Counted from the first letter of the stretch, positions 44,432 to 55,800 are shown. The stretch is DNA of 64,000 bases from Phytopseudomonas punonensis (GCF_900142655.1 NZ_FRBQ01000003.1:124001-188000), one strand, 5' to 3'. The notes: a model not told the origin generated them from the letters alone. Numbers and translations are program-made.

Positions 44432-46099
44432 ATGACAACAACAATATCCCCACCGCCGCAGTGGTCGCGTCGTCGCGCTGAAAAAGCCCGGCGACTCGAT
44501 CAGGTGCGCAATCTCGCCGATGGCGTGGTGTTGCCCAGCGACCAGATAGTCGCCGCGCTCGAAGCGCTAATCGCCCCCGGCGATCGCGTGGTGCTCGAAG
44601 GCAACAACCAGAAGCAGGCGGACTTCCTCTCCCGCTCGCTGGCCAAGGCCGACCCTGGCCGTCTGCACGACCTGCACATGATCATGCCCAGCGTCAGCCG
44701 CGCCGAGCATCTCGATCTGTTCGAACGCGGCATCGCGCGTAAGCTCGACTTCTCCTTCGCCGGGCCGCAGAGCCTGCGTATCGGCCAACTGCTCGAAGAC
44801 GGGCAGATGGAAGTCGGCGCCATCCATACCTACATCGAGCTGTACTCGCGCCTGCTGGTGGATCTGATCCCCAATGTCGCGCTGGTCGCCGGCTTCCAGG
44901 CCGACCGCCATGGCAACATCTACACCGGCCCGAGCACCGAGGACACCCCGGCGCTGGTCGAGCCCACGGCCTTCTCTGACGGCATCGTGATCTTCCAGGT
45001 CAACGAGATCGTCGACGAGCTGCCGCGCGTGGACATCCCCGCTTCCTGGGTCGATTTCGTGGTGGTGGCGGACAAGCCGTTCTACATCGAGCCGCTGTTC
45101 ACCCGCGACCCACGCCACATCACGTCGGTGCACGTGCTGATGGCAATGATGGCGATCCGCGGCATCTACGAGAAACACAACGTCCAGTCCCTTAACCACG
45201 GCATCGGTTTCAACACCGCCGCCATCGAGCTGATCCTGCCAACTTACGGCGAATCGCTGGGCCTGAAGGGCAAGATCTGCCGCAACTGGACGCTCAACCC
45301 GCACCCGACGCTGATCCCGGCCATCGAGACCGGCTGGGTGGAAAGCGTGCACTGCTTCGGCACCGAGCTGGGCATGGAAGGCTATATCGCTCAGCGCCCG
45401 GACGTTTTCTTCACCGGCCGCGACGGCTCGATGCGCTCCAACCGCATGATGTGCCAGTTGGCTGGGCAGTACGCGGTCGACCTGTTTATCGGCGCCACCT
45501 TGCAGGTGGACGGCGATGGTCATTCCTCGACTGTTACCCGTGGCCGCCTGGCCGGGTTTGGCGGCGCACCGAACATGGGCCACGACCCGCGCGGGCGGCG
45601 GCATCCGACCCCGGCCTGGCTGGACATGGCCATGCCCGGTGGTGAAGCCCCGGTGACCATGCTCGAGCGCGGTAAGAAGCTGGTGGTGCAGATGGTCGAA
45701 ACCTTCCAGGAAGGCGGCAAACCCACCTTCGTCGAGCAGCTCGATGCCGTCGACGTGGCGAAGAAGGCCGGCATGCCGCTGGCGCCGATCATGATCTACG
45801 GCGACGACGTCACCCACCTGCTCACCGAGGAGGGCATCGCCTACCTGTACAAGGCGCGCTCGCTGAAAGAGCGCCAGGCGATGATCGCTGCGGTCGCTGG
45901 CGTCACCGCCATCGGCCTGCGCCACGACCCGAAAGACACCGCACGCATGCGCCGCGAAGGCCTCATCGCCCTGCCCGAAGACCTCGGCATCCGTCGCGCC
46001 GACGCCAGCCGCGAACTGCTGGCGGCCAAGAGCATCGCCGAGCTGGTCGAGTGGTCGGGCGGCCTGTACAACCCGCCCGCCAAGTTCAGGAGCTGGTGA
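44432..46099 (+). CDS. mdcA: malonate decarboxylase alpha subunit (malonate:ACP transferase)
   Basis: A 555-residue subunit that exchanges acetyl for malonyl on the decarboxylase ACP. The start [15 protein letters not shown] and [36 protein letters not shown] are typical MdcA/MadA segments. The ATG at 44432 follows a GTGGAG site held in a hairpin. The stop overlaps mdcB, first of a tightly packed operon. Confidence 0.95.
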   Translation: MTTTISPPPQWSRRRAEKARRLDQVRNLADGVVLPSDQIVAALEALIAPGDRVVLEGNNQKQADFLSRSLAKADPGRLHDLHMIMPSVSRAEHLDLFERGIARKLDFSFAGPQSLRIGQLLEDGQMEVGAIHTYIELYSRLLVDLIPNVALVAGFQADRHGNIYTGPSTEDTPALVEPTAFSDGIVIFQVNEIVDELPRVDIPASWVDFVVVADKPFYIEPLFTRDPRHITSVHVLMAMMAIRGIYEKHNVQSLNHGIGFNTAAIELILPTYGESLGLKGKICRNWTLNPHPTLIPAIETGWVESVHCFGTELGMEGYIAQRPDVFFTGRDGSMRSNRMMCQLAGQYAVDLFIGATLQVDGDGHSSTVTRGRLAGFGGAPNMGHDPRGRRHPTPAWLDMAMPGGEAPVTMLERGKKLVVQMVETFQEGGKPTFVEQLDAVDVAKKAGMPLAPIMIYGDDVTHLLTEEGIAYLYKARSLKERQAMIAAVAGVTAIGLRHDPKDTARMRREGLIALPEDLGIRRADASRELLAAKSIAELVEWSGGLYNPPAKFRSW

Positions 46100-46977
46100 T
46101 GAATGCACTCACTGCAATTCAGCCCCAGCTTTCATTAGGGGATTGGCTGGCCGACCTGGCAGTCGACGCACTGATCGACGAGGCCGATCTGTCGCCCAAG
46201 CCGGGCCTGGTCGACCGTCGTGGTAAAGGCGCGCACACCGATCTGCACCTGGGCCTGATGCACGCTTCGGCGCTGGCCCTGTGGCCAAGCTTCAAGGCCA
46301 TGGCCGAGGCCGCGCAGCAACGCGGCGCCATCGACCAGGCACTGCGTGAGGACGTCGGCCGCATCGGTCGCGAAGGTGAGCAGGAGATGCTGCGCGTCAC
46401 CAGCGGCGTCAACACCCATCGCGGAGCAATCTGGGCACTGGGGCTGCTCAGCGCCGCTGCTGCGCTTGATACCAGCACTCTGGCGCCACCCCAAGTTGCG
46501 CTGCGCGCCGCGCGCTTGGCTTTGCTCAACGACCGCGCCGCGCCTGTCACTGGCGATAGCCATGGCGCCCAGGTCTGCCGCCTGTACGGCGTGCACGGCG
46601 CACGCGAGGAAGCGCAGCTAGGTTTCCCCGCAGTGATCCAGCAGGCGCTGCCGCAACTGGCGCGCAGCCGCGCCGCCGGGGCAGGGGAGCAGAACGCTCG
46701 TCTGGATGCGCTGCTCGCGATCATGACCCAACTGGCCGACACCTGCGTACTCTACCGCGCCGGCATGGCCGGGCTGACCTGCATGCAGAGCGGCGCCCGT
46801 GCGGTGCTCGCCGCTGGCGGTTGCGCCAGCCTCGACGGTCGCCGTCTGCTGCGTGATCTTGAACGCGACATGCTGCGCCTGCGCGCCTCGCCTGGCGGCG
46901 CTGCCGATCTGCTCGCTGCCACCTTGTTCCTCGACCGCCTGCAGCATGGCCTGCCGGCGCAGCTTGGGAGTCTGTGA
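46099..46977 (+). CDS. mdcB: triphosphoribosyl-dephospho-CoA synthase MdcB
   Basis: A 292-residue CitG/MdcB-family enzyme making the prosthetic-group precursor of the ACP from ATP and dephospho-CoA. Conserved [20 protein letters not shown] and [15 protein letters not shown] match the family. TGATG overlap with mdcA. Confidence 0.93.
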   Translation: MNALTAIQPQLSLGDWLADLAVDALIDEADLSPKPGLVDRRGKGAHTDLHLGLMHASALALWPSFKAMAEAAQQRGAIDQALREDVGRIGREGEQEMLRVTSGVNTHRGAIWALGLLSAAAALDTSTLAPPQVALRAARLALLNDRAAPVTGDSHGAQVCRLYGVHGAREEAQLGFPAVIQQALPQLARSRAAGAGEQNARLDALLAIMTQLADTCVLYRAGMAGLTCMQSGARAVLAAGGCASLDGRRLLRDLERDMLRLRASPGGAADLLAATLFLDRLQHGLPAQLGSL

Positions 46978-46978
46978 A

Positions 46979-47278
46979 ATGGAAACCCTGTCTTTTCAAT
47001 TTCCTGCGGGGCAACCGGCCAAGGGCCGCGCGCTGGTGGGCTGCGTTGGCTCCGGCGACCTGGAAGTGCTGCTCGAACCCGGCCAGGTCGGCACCCTGGC
47101 GATCCAGGTGGTGACCTCGGTCAACGGCAGCGCATCGCGCTGGCAGCTCTTGTTCGAGCGCATGTTCGCTGAGCAACCAGTACCGGCGCTGAACATCGCC
47201 ATCCACGATTTCGGCGCCACGCCCGGCGTAGTACGGCTGCGCCTGGAACAAGGCCTGGAGGAACTCAACCATGGTTGA
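46979..47278 (+). CDS. mdcC: malonate decarboxylase acyl carrier protein (delta subunit)
   Basis: A 99-residue carrier with S25 in CVGSGDLEVLLE as the attachment site for the phosphoribosyl-dephospho-CoA arm. It starts 2 bp after the mdcB stop and overlaps mdcD by 8 bp. Confidence 0.92.
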   Translation: METLSFQFPAGQPAKGRALVGCVGSGDLEVLLEPGQVGTLAIQVVTSVNGSASRWQLLFERMFAEQPVPALNIAIHDFGATPGVVRLRLEQGLEELNHG

Positions 47279-48122
47279 GCAGAACATTGCGCGCCTGCTG
47301 GCGCAACGCAGCTTTACCGAACTCGGTGCCCGTGAGCGCGCTCGCGCCCTGCTCGATGCCGGCAGCTTCCGCGAGTTGCTCGATCCTTTCGCCCGGCTTA
47401 TGTCGCCCTGGCTGCCCAAGCAGGGCATCGTCCCCCAGGCCGATGACGGCGTGGTGGTGGCCAAGGGGCTGATCGATGGCCAACCTGCGGTGGTGATCGC
47501 CATCGAAGGCGCATTCCAGGGCGGCAGCCTGGGGGAGGTGGGCGGGGCGAAGATCGCCGGCGCTCTGGAGTTGGCCGCTGAAGACAACCGCAATGGCACG
47601 CCGACCCGCGCCGTGCTGCTGTTGGAAACCGGCGGCGTACGCCTGCAGGAAGCCAACCTGGGCCTGGCGGCCATCGCCGAGATCCAGGCCGCCATCGTCG
47701 AGCTGCGCCAATACCAGCCGGTGATCGGTCTGGTCGCCGGCCCGGTCGGCTGCTTTGGCGGCATGTCCATTGCCGCTGGGCTGTGCAGCTACCTGCTGGT
47801 GACCCGCGAGGCGCGGCTGGGTCTCAACGGCCCGCAGGTGATCGAGCAGGAAGCCGGGCTGGACGAATACGACTCGCGCGACCGTCCCTTTATCTGGAGC
47901 CTCACCGGCGGCGAGCAGCGCCACGCCAGCGGTCTGGTGGATGGCTATGTAGCCGATGACGTCGAGGCCATTCGCAGGCAGCTGCATGGGCTGTTCGCCA
48001 AGGGCAAGCCGACCCAGGAGCGTAGCCGTCGTCACGCGTGGTTCCTTGAGCGTCTGCGCGCCGTCGACACCACTGTCCAGGCCGATGCCGCTGCCGTGCG
48101 CAACGCCTACCAGGGAGCATGA
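47271..48122 (+). CDS. mdcD: malonate decarboxylase beta subunit
   Basis: A 283-residue carboxyltransferase-fold subunit that with MdcE decarboxylates malonyl-S-ACP. Crotonase-like signatures IAIEGAFQGGSLGEVGGAKI and GPVGCFGGMSIAAGLCSYLL are visible. In the biotin-independent enzyme the CO2 is released rather than transferred. Overlaps mdcC and mdcE. Confidence 0.94.
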   Translation: MVEQNIARLLAQRSFTELGARERARALLDAGSFRELLDPFARLMSPWLPKQGIVPQADDGVVVAKGLIDGQPAVVIAIEGAFQGGSLGEVGGAKIAGALELAAEDNRNGTPTRAVLLLETGGVRLQEANLGLAAIAEIQAAIVELRQYQPVIGLVAGPVGCFGGMSIAAGLCSYLLVTREARLGLNGPQVIEQEAGLDEYDSRDRPFIWSLTGGEQRHASGLVDGYVADDVEAIRRQLHGLFAKGKPTQERSRRHAWFLERLRAVDTTVQADAAAVRNAYQGA

Positions 48123-48931
48123 ACATGACAACTGCACAGGAACAACGCGGCCTGCACTGGTTCCAGGCCCTGGCTGGCGATGCTCAGCCGCAACAGGGTT
48201 TGCCTGCCTCTCTGCGTATTGCCGATGGCGAACTGGCCGGCCAGGCGGTGCGCTATCTGGCGGTGATCGCCGATGCCAACAACCCATTCCCCCGCGCCCG
48301 CAACGGCGAGGTTGGCCTGCTCGAAGGCTGGGGCCTGGCCAAGGCCGTGGATGAAGCCATCGAGGCGGATCGCGACAAGGCGCACAAGCGCGCGCTGATC
48401 GCCATCGTCGACGTACCGAGCCAGGCCTATGGCCGTCGCGAGGAAGCCTACGGCATCCATCAGGCGCTGGCCGGCGCGGTGGACGCCTATGCCCGTGCCC
48501 GCCTGGCCGGCCATGTGCTGATCGCCTTGCTGGTGGGCAAGGCCATGTCCGGCGCCTTTCTCGCCCACGGCTACCAGGCCAACCGCCTGATCGCCCTGCG
48601 TGACGCCGGGGTGATGGTGCATGCCATGGGCAAGGCCGCCGCCGCGCGCATCACCCTGCGCAGCGTCGATGAGCTGGAGGCTCTGGCCGCCACGGTACCT
48701 CCGATGGCCTACGATCTGGACAACTATGCCTCGCTTGGGCTGCTCGCCGATGTGCTCGATGTAGAGCAGGCCGCGCAGCCGACAGAGGCCGATCTCGCGC
48801 ATGTGAAGGACGCGCTGGGTCGCGCCCTGGCCGATATCGCTGCCAGCCCGCGTGATCTACGCAACCGCCTGGGTGCCGCCAATCGCGCGGCTTCTAGCCA
48901 GGTGCGCGAGGCTTTGCGCGCGCAGTGGTGA
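48119..48931 (+). CDS. mdcE: malonate decarboxylase gamma subunit
   Basis: A 270-residue second carboxyltransferase-like subunit (RALIAIVDVPSQAYGRREEA, GHVLIALLVGKAMSGAFLAH). The ATG overlaps the mdcD stop by 4 bp. Followed by a repeat before mdcG. Confidence 0.93.
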   Translation: MNMTTAQEQRGLHWFQALAGDAQPQQGLPASLRIADGELAGQAVRYLAVIADANNPFPRARNGEVGLLEGWGLAKAVDEAIEADRDKAHKRALIAIVDVPSQAYGRREEAYGIHQALAGAVDAYARARLAGHVLIALLVGKAMSGAFLAHGYQANRLIALRDAGVMVHAMGKAAAARITLRSVDELEALAATVPPMAYDLDNYASLGLLADVLDVEQAAQPTEADLAHVKDALGRALADIAASPRDLRNRLGAANRAASSQVREALRAQW

Positions 48932-48934
48932 AAC

Positions 48935-48996
48935 GTAGGGCGGGTGAAACCCGGCAACTCTCAATGACGTGAAATGGTGGGTTGCACCCGCCCTAC
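48935..48996. repeat. extragenic palindromic repeat inside the mdc operon
   Basis: Perfect 11-bp arms GTAGGGCGGGT (48935-48945) and ACCCGCCCTAC (48986-48996) with an inner GAAACCC / GGGTTG-type pair. It is the same family as 3333-3398 and fills the mdcE-mdcG gap up to the mdcG ribosome binding site. Confidence 0.78.
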
Positions 48997-49009
48997 AGAG
49001 GAAATACCG

Positions 49010-49645
49010 ATGCACTCCACACCCCGTCCACATGACCTGCTCTGGGGCTTGCTTCCTGAGCACCTGCCGCAGGAGGCGCCGGCCTGGGCTCGCGCCGCCC
49101 TGGGCGGGCATGTGCCGGTGGTGGTGCGCCGTGCGCCGGCCGAGCCCGGCTGGGTCGCGATGGGTATCCGTGGTGCTGCGCGTGAACAACGCTATGCCGC
49201 CTGGATGCGCCTGAGCGACATCAGCCGTCTGGTCAGCCCCCAGGCGATCGCCAGGGCAGGGCGCTGGCGCAGTCATGCACAGCCTCATTGGCCGGCGCTG
49301 CGGGCACTGAGCCAACTGGCGCCGCGCCTCGATGCCCTGGGCCTGGCCTGGGGGGTGACCGGCAGCCTGGGGTTCGAACTGGCCAGCGGCATCGCCGCCG
49401 CGCATCCAGAGAGTGATCTCGATCTGTCGCTGCGTGCACCCCAGCACCTGCCGCGCGCCTGGGCGCGGTCCATGTGCCGCCTGTTGGACGAAGCACCGGG
49501 TCGTATCGACCTGCAGCTGGAAACACCCTATGGCGCCGTGGCGCTGCGCGAGTGGGCCGGCGAGACGCCGTGCGTCCTGCTGAAAACCCAGGGCGGTCCG
49601 CTGCTGGTCAGCGATCCGTGGCAGTTGCAACAGGTGGCGGCATGA
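49010..49645 (+). CDS. mdcG: phosphoribosyl-dephospho-CoA transferase MdcG
   Basis: A 211-residue nucleotidyltransferase that loads the prosthetic group onto MdcC. The nucleotidyltransferase signature is GVTGSLGFELASG followed by ESDLDLSLRA with the DxD metal-binding pair. GAGG precedes the ATG at 49010. The stop overlaps mdcH. Confidence 0.91.
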   Translation: MHSTPRPHDLLWGLLPEHLPQEAPAWARAALGGHVPVVVRRAPAEPGWVAMGIRGAAREQRYAAWMRLSDISRLVSPQAIARAGRWRSHAQPHWPALRALSQLAPRLDALGLAWGVTGSLGFELASGIAAAHPESDLDLSLRAPQHLPRAWARSMCRLLDEAPGRIDLQLETPYGAVALREWAGETPCVLLKTQGGPLLVSDPWQLQQVAA

Positions 49646-50568
49646 GTACGCTGTGGGCCTTTCCGGGCCAAGGTGCGCAGCAGCCCGGCATGCTGCATGC
49701 CTTGCCTGATGTGCCTGTGGTGCAGGCCTGCATCGAGCAGGCGAGCGCTGCGCTGGGCGAAGACGTGCGCCTGCTGGATTCGGCCGAAGCCTTGCAAAAC
49801 ACTCGCGCCGTGCAGTTGTGCCTGCTGATTGCCGGCGTAGCGGCCGCGCGCTTGCTGAACGAGCGAGGCCATCAGCCCGATATGGTCGCCGGACTTTCCA
49901 TCGGCGCCTATGCCGCCGCCGTGGTGGCTGGCGCGCTGGACTTTGCCGACGCGGTGCGTCTGGTCGCCCTGCGTGGCGAACTGATGCAGCGCGCTTACCC
50001 CGATGGCTACGGTATGACCGCTATCCTCGGCCTCGACCAGAGCAGTATCGAACGCCTGCTGGCCGACGCCGAAGTCCCGGTGTACCTGGCCAATATCAAT
50101 GCCGAAACCCAACTGGTGATCGCCGGTAGCGATACCGCCATGGCAAAGGTCGCCGAACGTGCTAGCGCCCTCGGTGCCGGCGCTGCGAAACGCCTAGCCA
50201 TGAGCGTGCCGTCGCACTGTGAACTGCTCGATGCTCCGGCTCGGGAGTTGGCTGGCGCATTCGCCAAGGTCGAGCTGAGCGCGCCTCAGGTGCGCTATCT
50301 GAGCGGCAGCACGGCGCGCCTGATCCGTGATGCCGAAACCCTGCGCGATGACCTGGCGCTGAACATGAGCCGCGTCGTCGACTGGCAGGCCACGCTCGTC
50401 ACCGCCTATGAGCGCGGCATACGGCTGCACCTGGAACTGCCTCCAGGCAGCGTGCTGACCGGCCTTGCCCGCCGCGTATTCGAATCTGGGCAGGCAGTCG
50501 CCTTTACCGGCGCGCGCCTGGATACACTCGACGCCATGTTGCGTCAGGAGGTGAGCCGCGACCGCTGA
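49642..50568 (+). CDS. mdcH: malonyl-CoA:ACP transacylase MdcH
   Basis: A 308-residue acyltransferase that primes the ACP with malonyl from malonyl-CoA. FPGQGAQQPGML and the nucleophile elbow GLSIGAYAAAV (G-x-S-x-G) with a catalytic His in SVPSHCELLD are visible. Overlaps mdcG by 4 bp; transporter genes follow. Confidence 0.92.
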   Translation: MSTLWAFPGQGAQQPGMLHALPDVPVVQACIEQASAALGEDVRLLDSAEALQNTRAVQLCLLIAGVAAARLLNERGHQPDMVAGLSIGAYAAAVVAGALDFADAVRLVALRGELMQRAYPDGYGMTAILGLDQSSIERLLADAEVPVYLANINAETQLVIAGSDTAMAKVAERASALGAGAAKRLAMSVPSHCELLDAPARELAGAFAKVELSAPQVRYLSGSTARLIRDAETLRDDLALNMSRVVDWQATLVTAYERGIRLHLELPPGSVLTGLARRVFESGQAVAFTGARLDTLDAMLRQEVSRDR

Positions 50569-50629
50569 GCCGTAGCGTTTACCGAAGCACAAAAACAACA
50601 ACTTCGAACGTAAAACGAGGACAACAACA

Positions 50630-51031
50630 ATGATCATCTACGGTGTCGCCTTTCTGGCGTTCTGCACCCTGGCAGGCATCTTCATCGGAGAGCTGCTGGG
50701 CAAACTCATCGGCGTACCCGCCAACGTCGGCGGTGTCGGCATCGCCATGATGCTGCTGATCTTCCTGGGCAGTTACCTGAACAAGCGCGGCCTGTTCACC
50801 GGCAAATCGGAGCAGGGCGTCGAGTTCTGGAGCGCAATCTACATTCCCATTGTGGTCGCCATGGCCGCCCAGCAGAACGTCTACGGTGCCCTCAAAGGTG
50901 GGCCAATGGCGATTCTTGCCGGTACCGCCGCCGTCGCTATCGGCTTCGCACTGGTTCCTGCATTGAGTCGCATCGGGCAAAAGAAGCCTGAGGCAGACGC
51001 AGCTTCTTCCCTGACCAAAGCGCCCCGGTGA
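50630..51031 (+). CDS. madL: malonate transporter subunit MadL
   Basis: A 133-residue membrane protein with four hydrophobic segments (YGVAFLAFCTLAGIFIGELL at the start). It pairs with MadM to import malonate with sodium. Starts 61 bp after mdcH; its stop overlaps the possible GTG start of madM. Confidence 0.92.
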   Translation: MIIYGVAFLAFCTLAGIFIGELLGKLIGVPANVGGVGIAMMLLIFLGSYLNKRGLFTGKSEQGVEFWSAIYIPIVVAMAAQQNVYGALKGGPMAILAGTAAVAIGFALVPALSRIGQKKPEADAASSLTKAPR

Positions 51032-51036
51032 CTGCC

Positions 51037-51801
51037 ATGTACGAATCTTTGATGAAGGTCATTACCGGGTACAGCCTGCTCAGCGGCTTCGCCATCATCG
51101 GCATCACCATGTGGGTGTCGTACTGGATTTCCAACAAATTCACCAAGGGTCGCCTGCACGGCTCGGCCATCGCCATTCTGCTCGGGCTGCTGCTGTCCTA
51201 TATCGGTGGCGCCTACACCGGCGGCCAGAAAGGCCTGGTAGACATTCCGCTGTTCGCCGGTATCGGCCTGCTAGGCGGCGCCATGCTGCGCGACTTCGCC
51301 ATCGTCGCCACCGGCTTCGGTGTCAGTGTCGAGGAGCTCAAGCGTGCCGGTGTCGCCGGGGTGCTGGCGCTGTTCGTCGGGGTGTTCACGTCCTTCATTG
51401 CTGGCGTGGCAGTGGCCATGGCCTTCGGTTATACCGACGTGGTCAGCCTGACCACCATCGGTACTGGGGCGGTCACCTATATCGTCGGCCCGGTGACCGG
51501 GGCAGCGATTGGCGCCAGCTCCGACGTGATGGCGCTGTCCATTGCCGCTGGCCTGATCAAGGCGATTCTGGTGATGGTGGCCACGCCCTTCATCGCTCCC
51601 TATATCGGCCTGAACAACCCGCGTAGCGCGGTGATCTTCGGCGGCCTGATGGGCACCTCCAGCGGCGTAGCCGGCGGCTTGGCTGCCACCGATCCGAAAC
51701 TTGTGCCTTACGGTTGCCTGACCGCGGCCTTCTACACTGCGCTGGGCTGCCTGCTTGGGCCGTCTCTGTTGTACTTCCTGATGCGTGGTTTGATGGGTTA
51801 A
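51037..51801 (+). CDS. madM: malonate transporter subunit MadM
   Basis: A 254-residue membrane protein with about seven to eight helices (GLLLSYIGGAYTGGQKGLVD, GIGLLGGAMLRDFAIVATGF). Last gene of the mdc-mad operon; a terminator follows. A GTG 9 bp upstream overlaps madL and may be used instead. Confidence 0.93.
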   Translation: MYESLMKVITGYSLLSGFAIIGITMWVSYWISNKFTKGRLHGSAIAILLGLLLSYIGGAYTGGQKGLVDIPLFAGIGLLGGAMLRDFAIVATGFGVSVEELKRAGVAGVLALFVGVFTSFIAGVAVAMAFGYTDVVSLTTIGTGAVTYIVGPVTGAAIGASSDVMALSIAAGLIKAILVMVATPFIAPYIGLNNPRSAVIFGGLMGTSSGVAGGLAATDPKLVPYGCLTAAFYTALGCLLGPSLLYFLMRGLMG

Positions 51802-51809
51802 TGCTGTTT

Positions 51810-51835
51810 GCCCGCCGTTATGGCGGGCTTTTTTC
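51810..51835 (+). terminator. terminator of the mdc-mad operon
   Basis: CCCGCC-GTTAT-GGCGGG followed by CTTTTTT, 9 bp after the madM stop. Confidence 0.87.
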
Positions 51836-51876
51836 ATTCAGGTCGATGCTGTGGCCAGGGCGCCGAACCGGCGATT

Positions 51877-52788
51877 TCAACCCTGGCGGCTGTACATCCG
51901 GCATTCGGCGAGCAGTGCCAACAGGTTCGGGTCACGCTCCCTGGCCTTGAGAAACACCACCCCAATGTGCTGCTGCAGATGATACTTGGCCTGCAAGGGA
52001 ATCAGCTTCACGCGGTTCTCGTACACCGCCGCGATGCGCCCCGGCAGCAAGGCGTAGCCAACCCCCGAGCTGACCATGCTGAGCAGCGTGAAGATGTCGT
52101 TCACTTGCATCGCCACGTTGGGTTCGAAGCCCGCCTGCTCGAACACGCGCACACCATCCTGATGGGTGGCGAAGCCCTGGGTCAGCGTGATGAATGTCGA
52201 TTCGCGCAGGTCGGCCAGATCCACTTCCGCTTGCTCGGCGAACGGAGAGTCCACCGGTACGGCCAGGAAAATGTCATCGGAAAACAGCTGCAATTGCTCG
52301 CAGTCGGAGTGCGGGTTGATGTCATCGAGGGCGACCAGAATGGCGTCCAGCTCCATGTTCTTGAGCTTGTACATCAGGTCGACATTGGAGCCGAGGATCA
52401 GGTCGATATTGAGCTCGCTGCGTCGTAGCTTGAGGCCCATGATCAGTTGCGGCACGGTTTTCACCGTCAGCGAGTAAAGCGCGCCGAGCTTGAAGCGTTC
52501 GGCCCCGAAACCTGCAGCTTCGCGGGCCAGGCGCACCATTTCCTGGGCGTCCTGAATCAGCTTCTGGGCTTTTTCTTCCAGCACGTAGGCGCTTTCCAGC
52601 GGAATCAGGTTGCGCCCCTGGTGCTTGAACAGCGGGCAACGCAGCGCGTTTTCCAGCGAGTGGATGGCGCGGTGCACGCTGACGTTACTGGTGTCGAGTT
52701 CGCTGGCTGCACGGGCCAAGTTGCCGCTGCGCATGAACGCCAGGAATATTTCCAGCTTCTTGAGCGTCAGTTCCTCATCGATCTGCAT
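51877..52788 (-). CDS. mdcR: LysR-type regulator MdcR
   Basis: A 303-residue LTTR. The helix-turn-helix is at about 8-65 (LKKLEIFLAFMRSGNLARAA, SNVSVHRAIHSLENALRC). Sequence and position convergent to the mdc-mad operon fit MdcR, the activator of malonate utilisation. It is thus 7.4 kb from the mdcA promoter, at the far end of the operon. Confidence 0.9.
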   Translation of the reverse strand: MQIDEELTLKKLEIFLAFMRSGNLARAASELDTSNVSVHRAIHSLENALRCPLFKHQGRNLIPLESAYVLEEKAQKLIQDAQEMVRLAREAAGFGAERFKLGALYSLTVKTVPQLIMGLKLRRSELNIDLILGSNVDLMYKLKNMELDAILVALDDINPHSDCEQLQLFSDDIFLAVPVDSPFAEQAEVDLADLRESTFITLTQGFATHQDGVRVFEQAGFEPNVAMQVNDIFTLLSMVSSGVGYALLPGRIAAVYENRVKLIPLQAKYHLQQHIGVVFLKARERDPNLLALLAECRMYSRQG

Positions 52789-52858
52789 GGGCCAGATCCA
52801 ATCCTTGGTGAGATGGAAGTGGCCCGATTGTGCCGCAGATGAAAGGTGCTGTGGCGAA

Positions 52859-53170
52859 TCAGCCGCAGGCGATGCGCTCGATGACTTCGGCTTCGGTGAT
52901 GTCGATGTTCAGGCGCTGGGAGTCGTAGTCCAGGGTGACCATATCGCCAGGCGACAGCACGCGGGCGGTGCGTGCGCCGGATTGCGCGCGGGCCTGTTCG
53001 ACGATTTCGGCGCTGGCGACCTGGCCAAGGAAGTTCTGTGCGGCTTCGGCACTGCATTTGCCGTTGCTGTTGGCGGGTTTCGAGGCCTGGGTGGGTGCCG
53101 TGTCGGTCGAACTGCAGCCGGCGAGCAGGGCGAGCAGAGCGGCGCCGCCAATCAGGTGTTTGAAAGCCAT
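52859..53170 (-). CDS. I78-type peptidase inhibitor lipoprotein
   Basis: A 103-residue lipoprotein with signal AFKHLIGGAALLALLAGC (lipobox LLAGC) and a C-terminal I78 fold (RVLSPGDMVTLDYDSQRLNI, ending ITEAEVIERIACG). Such proteins inhibit serine proteases. AAGGA precedes the ATG at 53170. Confidence 0.8.
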   Translation of the reverse strand: MAFKHLIGGAALLALLAGCSSTDTAPTQASKPANSNGKCSAEAAQNFLGQVASAEIVEQARAQSGARTARVLSPGDMVTLDYDSQRLNIDITEAEVIERIACG

Positions 53171-53419
53171 TGCATGATCCTTGTGTGTGAAGGGTTCGCG
53201 GTGAGGTGCATGAGTGTGCCGTGTATCGGACTCGGTTGTCGTGCCCGTGTTCCGAATTTGGCGAATAGTAGCCTGACCCTCCACGCGCGCGGTCGGTGCT
53301 TGTGGCGCGTGCAGGCGGCGCCCGATCTCGTATCGGCATGCTCACCGAAGTCAGGCGGTTGAGCGGGCAAGGCAACAATTCTTTACAATGGCCCGCTGTT
53401 TTCAGGATCGAGGCGTATC

Positions 53420-54342
<923 letters not shown>

Positions 54343-54346
<4 letters not shown>

Positions 54347-55104
54347 ATTTCTACGCGATCCGCGCCATCTACCTGTTCGAGCTGGCGCGCACCTGGCGCA
54401 CCCTGCTGCAGAGCATCGCCACCCCGGTGATCACCACCTCGCTGTACTTCGTGGTGTTCGGCTCGGCCATCGGTTCGAGCATGACCCAGGTACATGGCGT
54501 CAGCTACGGCGCCTTCATCATCCCCGGCCTGATCATGCTGGCGCTGCTCACCGAGAGCATTTCCAACGCCTCGTTCGGCATCTATATGCCCAAGTATTCG
54601 GGCACCATCTACGAGGTGCTGTCGGCGCCGATTTCCTACCTGGAGATTCTCGTCGGTTACGTCGGGGCGGCGGCCACCAAGTCCATCGTGCTCGGTCTGA
54701 TCATCCTCGCCACGGCACGGCTGTTCGTCGATTTCGAGATTCTTCATCCTGTCTGGATGCTGGCCTTTCTGGTACTCACGGCGCTGACCTTCAGCCTGTT
54801 CGGCTTCATCATCGGGGTGTGGGCCGATGGCTGGGAAAAGCTGCAGATCGTCCCGGCGCTGATCGTCACGCCGCTGACCTTTCTCGGCGGCAGCTTCTAC
54901 TCGATCAGCATGCTGCCGCCGGTGTGGCAGACGGTGACCCTGTTCAACCCGGTGGTGTACCTGATCAGCGCGTTTCGCTGGAGCTTCTACGGCGTGTCAG
55001 ACGTCAATGTGATGGTCAGTTTGGGCATGATTCTGGGGTTTCTGCTCGCTTGTATTCTCACCGTTGGGTGGATTTTCAAAACGGGTTATCGCCTCAAGAG
55101 CTGA
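54343..55104 (+). CDS. ABC-2 type permease (YadH-like)
   Basis: A 253-residue inner-membrane protein with six helices and the ABC-2 segment [20 protein letters not shown] and [20 protein letters not shown]. Partner of the preceding ATPase. Confidence 0.9.
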
Positions 55105-55191
55105 TGCAATGGCCCTGCGCTGACTCAGGCAGCGTGGGGTTGGGCAGCGCCGCGCTTTCATGCCATTATCCGGCGCAGAAGAATTCCGAGA

Positions 55192-55800
55192 ATGGTCATG
55201 CTGGACGAGTTACTCCAACGCGTTCGTGGTTACAGCCCACGCATCATGGAAACCCAGGAGGGTTTTCCCGAAGCCGCGGTGCTGGTGCCCATCACCCGTA
55301 GCGATGAGCCCGAAGTGGTGCTCACGCTGCGCGCTAGCGGCTTGTCCACCCATGGCGGCGAAGTCGCCTTTCCCGGCGGCCGCCGCGACCCTGAAGATAA
55401 CGACCTGATCGAAACCGCCCTGCGTGAGGCCGAGGAAGAAATCGGCCTGCCGCCTGGCCTGGTCGAGATCGTCGGCCCGCTCGGCACGCTGGTGTCCCGG
55501 CATGGCATTCAGGTCACGCCCTATGTCGGTGTGGTGCCGGATTTCGTCGATTACCAGGCCAACGATGCCGAGATCGCCGCCGTGTTCAATGTGCCGCTGG
55601 CGTTCTTTCGCGATGATCCTCGCGAGGTCACCCACCGTATCGATTACCTCGGGCACAGCTGGTACGTGCCTAGCTATCGCTATGGCGAGTACAAGATCTG
55701 GGGGCTGACGGCGATCATGCTGGTTGAGCTGGTCAACCTGGTTTACGACGCCGGTATCGACATGCGCCGTCCGCCCGAGCACTACATTCACCTCAAGTGA
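55192..55800 (+). CDS. CoA pyrophosphatase (NUDIX)
   Basis: A 202-residue Nudix hydrolase. The long-form box [24 protein letters not shown] matches the CoA-cleaving subfamily (NudL/YeaB), which splits CoA or acyl-CoA to phosphopantetheine and 3',5'-ADP. An ATG 6 bp further on is an alternative start. Confidence 0.88.
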   Translation: MVMLDELLQRVRGYSPRIMETQEGFPEAAVLVPITRSDEPEVVLTLRASGLSTHGGEVAFPGGRRDPEDNDLIETALREAEEEIGLPPGLVEIVGPLGTLVSRHGIQVTPYVGVVPDFVDYQANDAEIAAVFNVPLAFFRDDPREVTHRIDYLGHSWYVPSYRYGEYKIWGLTAIMLVELVNLVYDAGIDMRRPPEHYIHLK

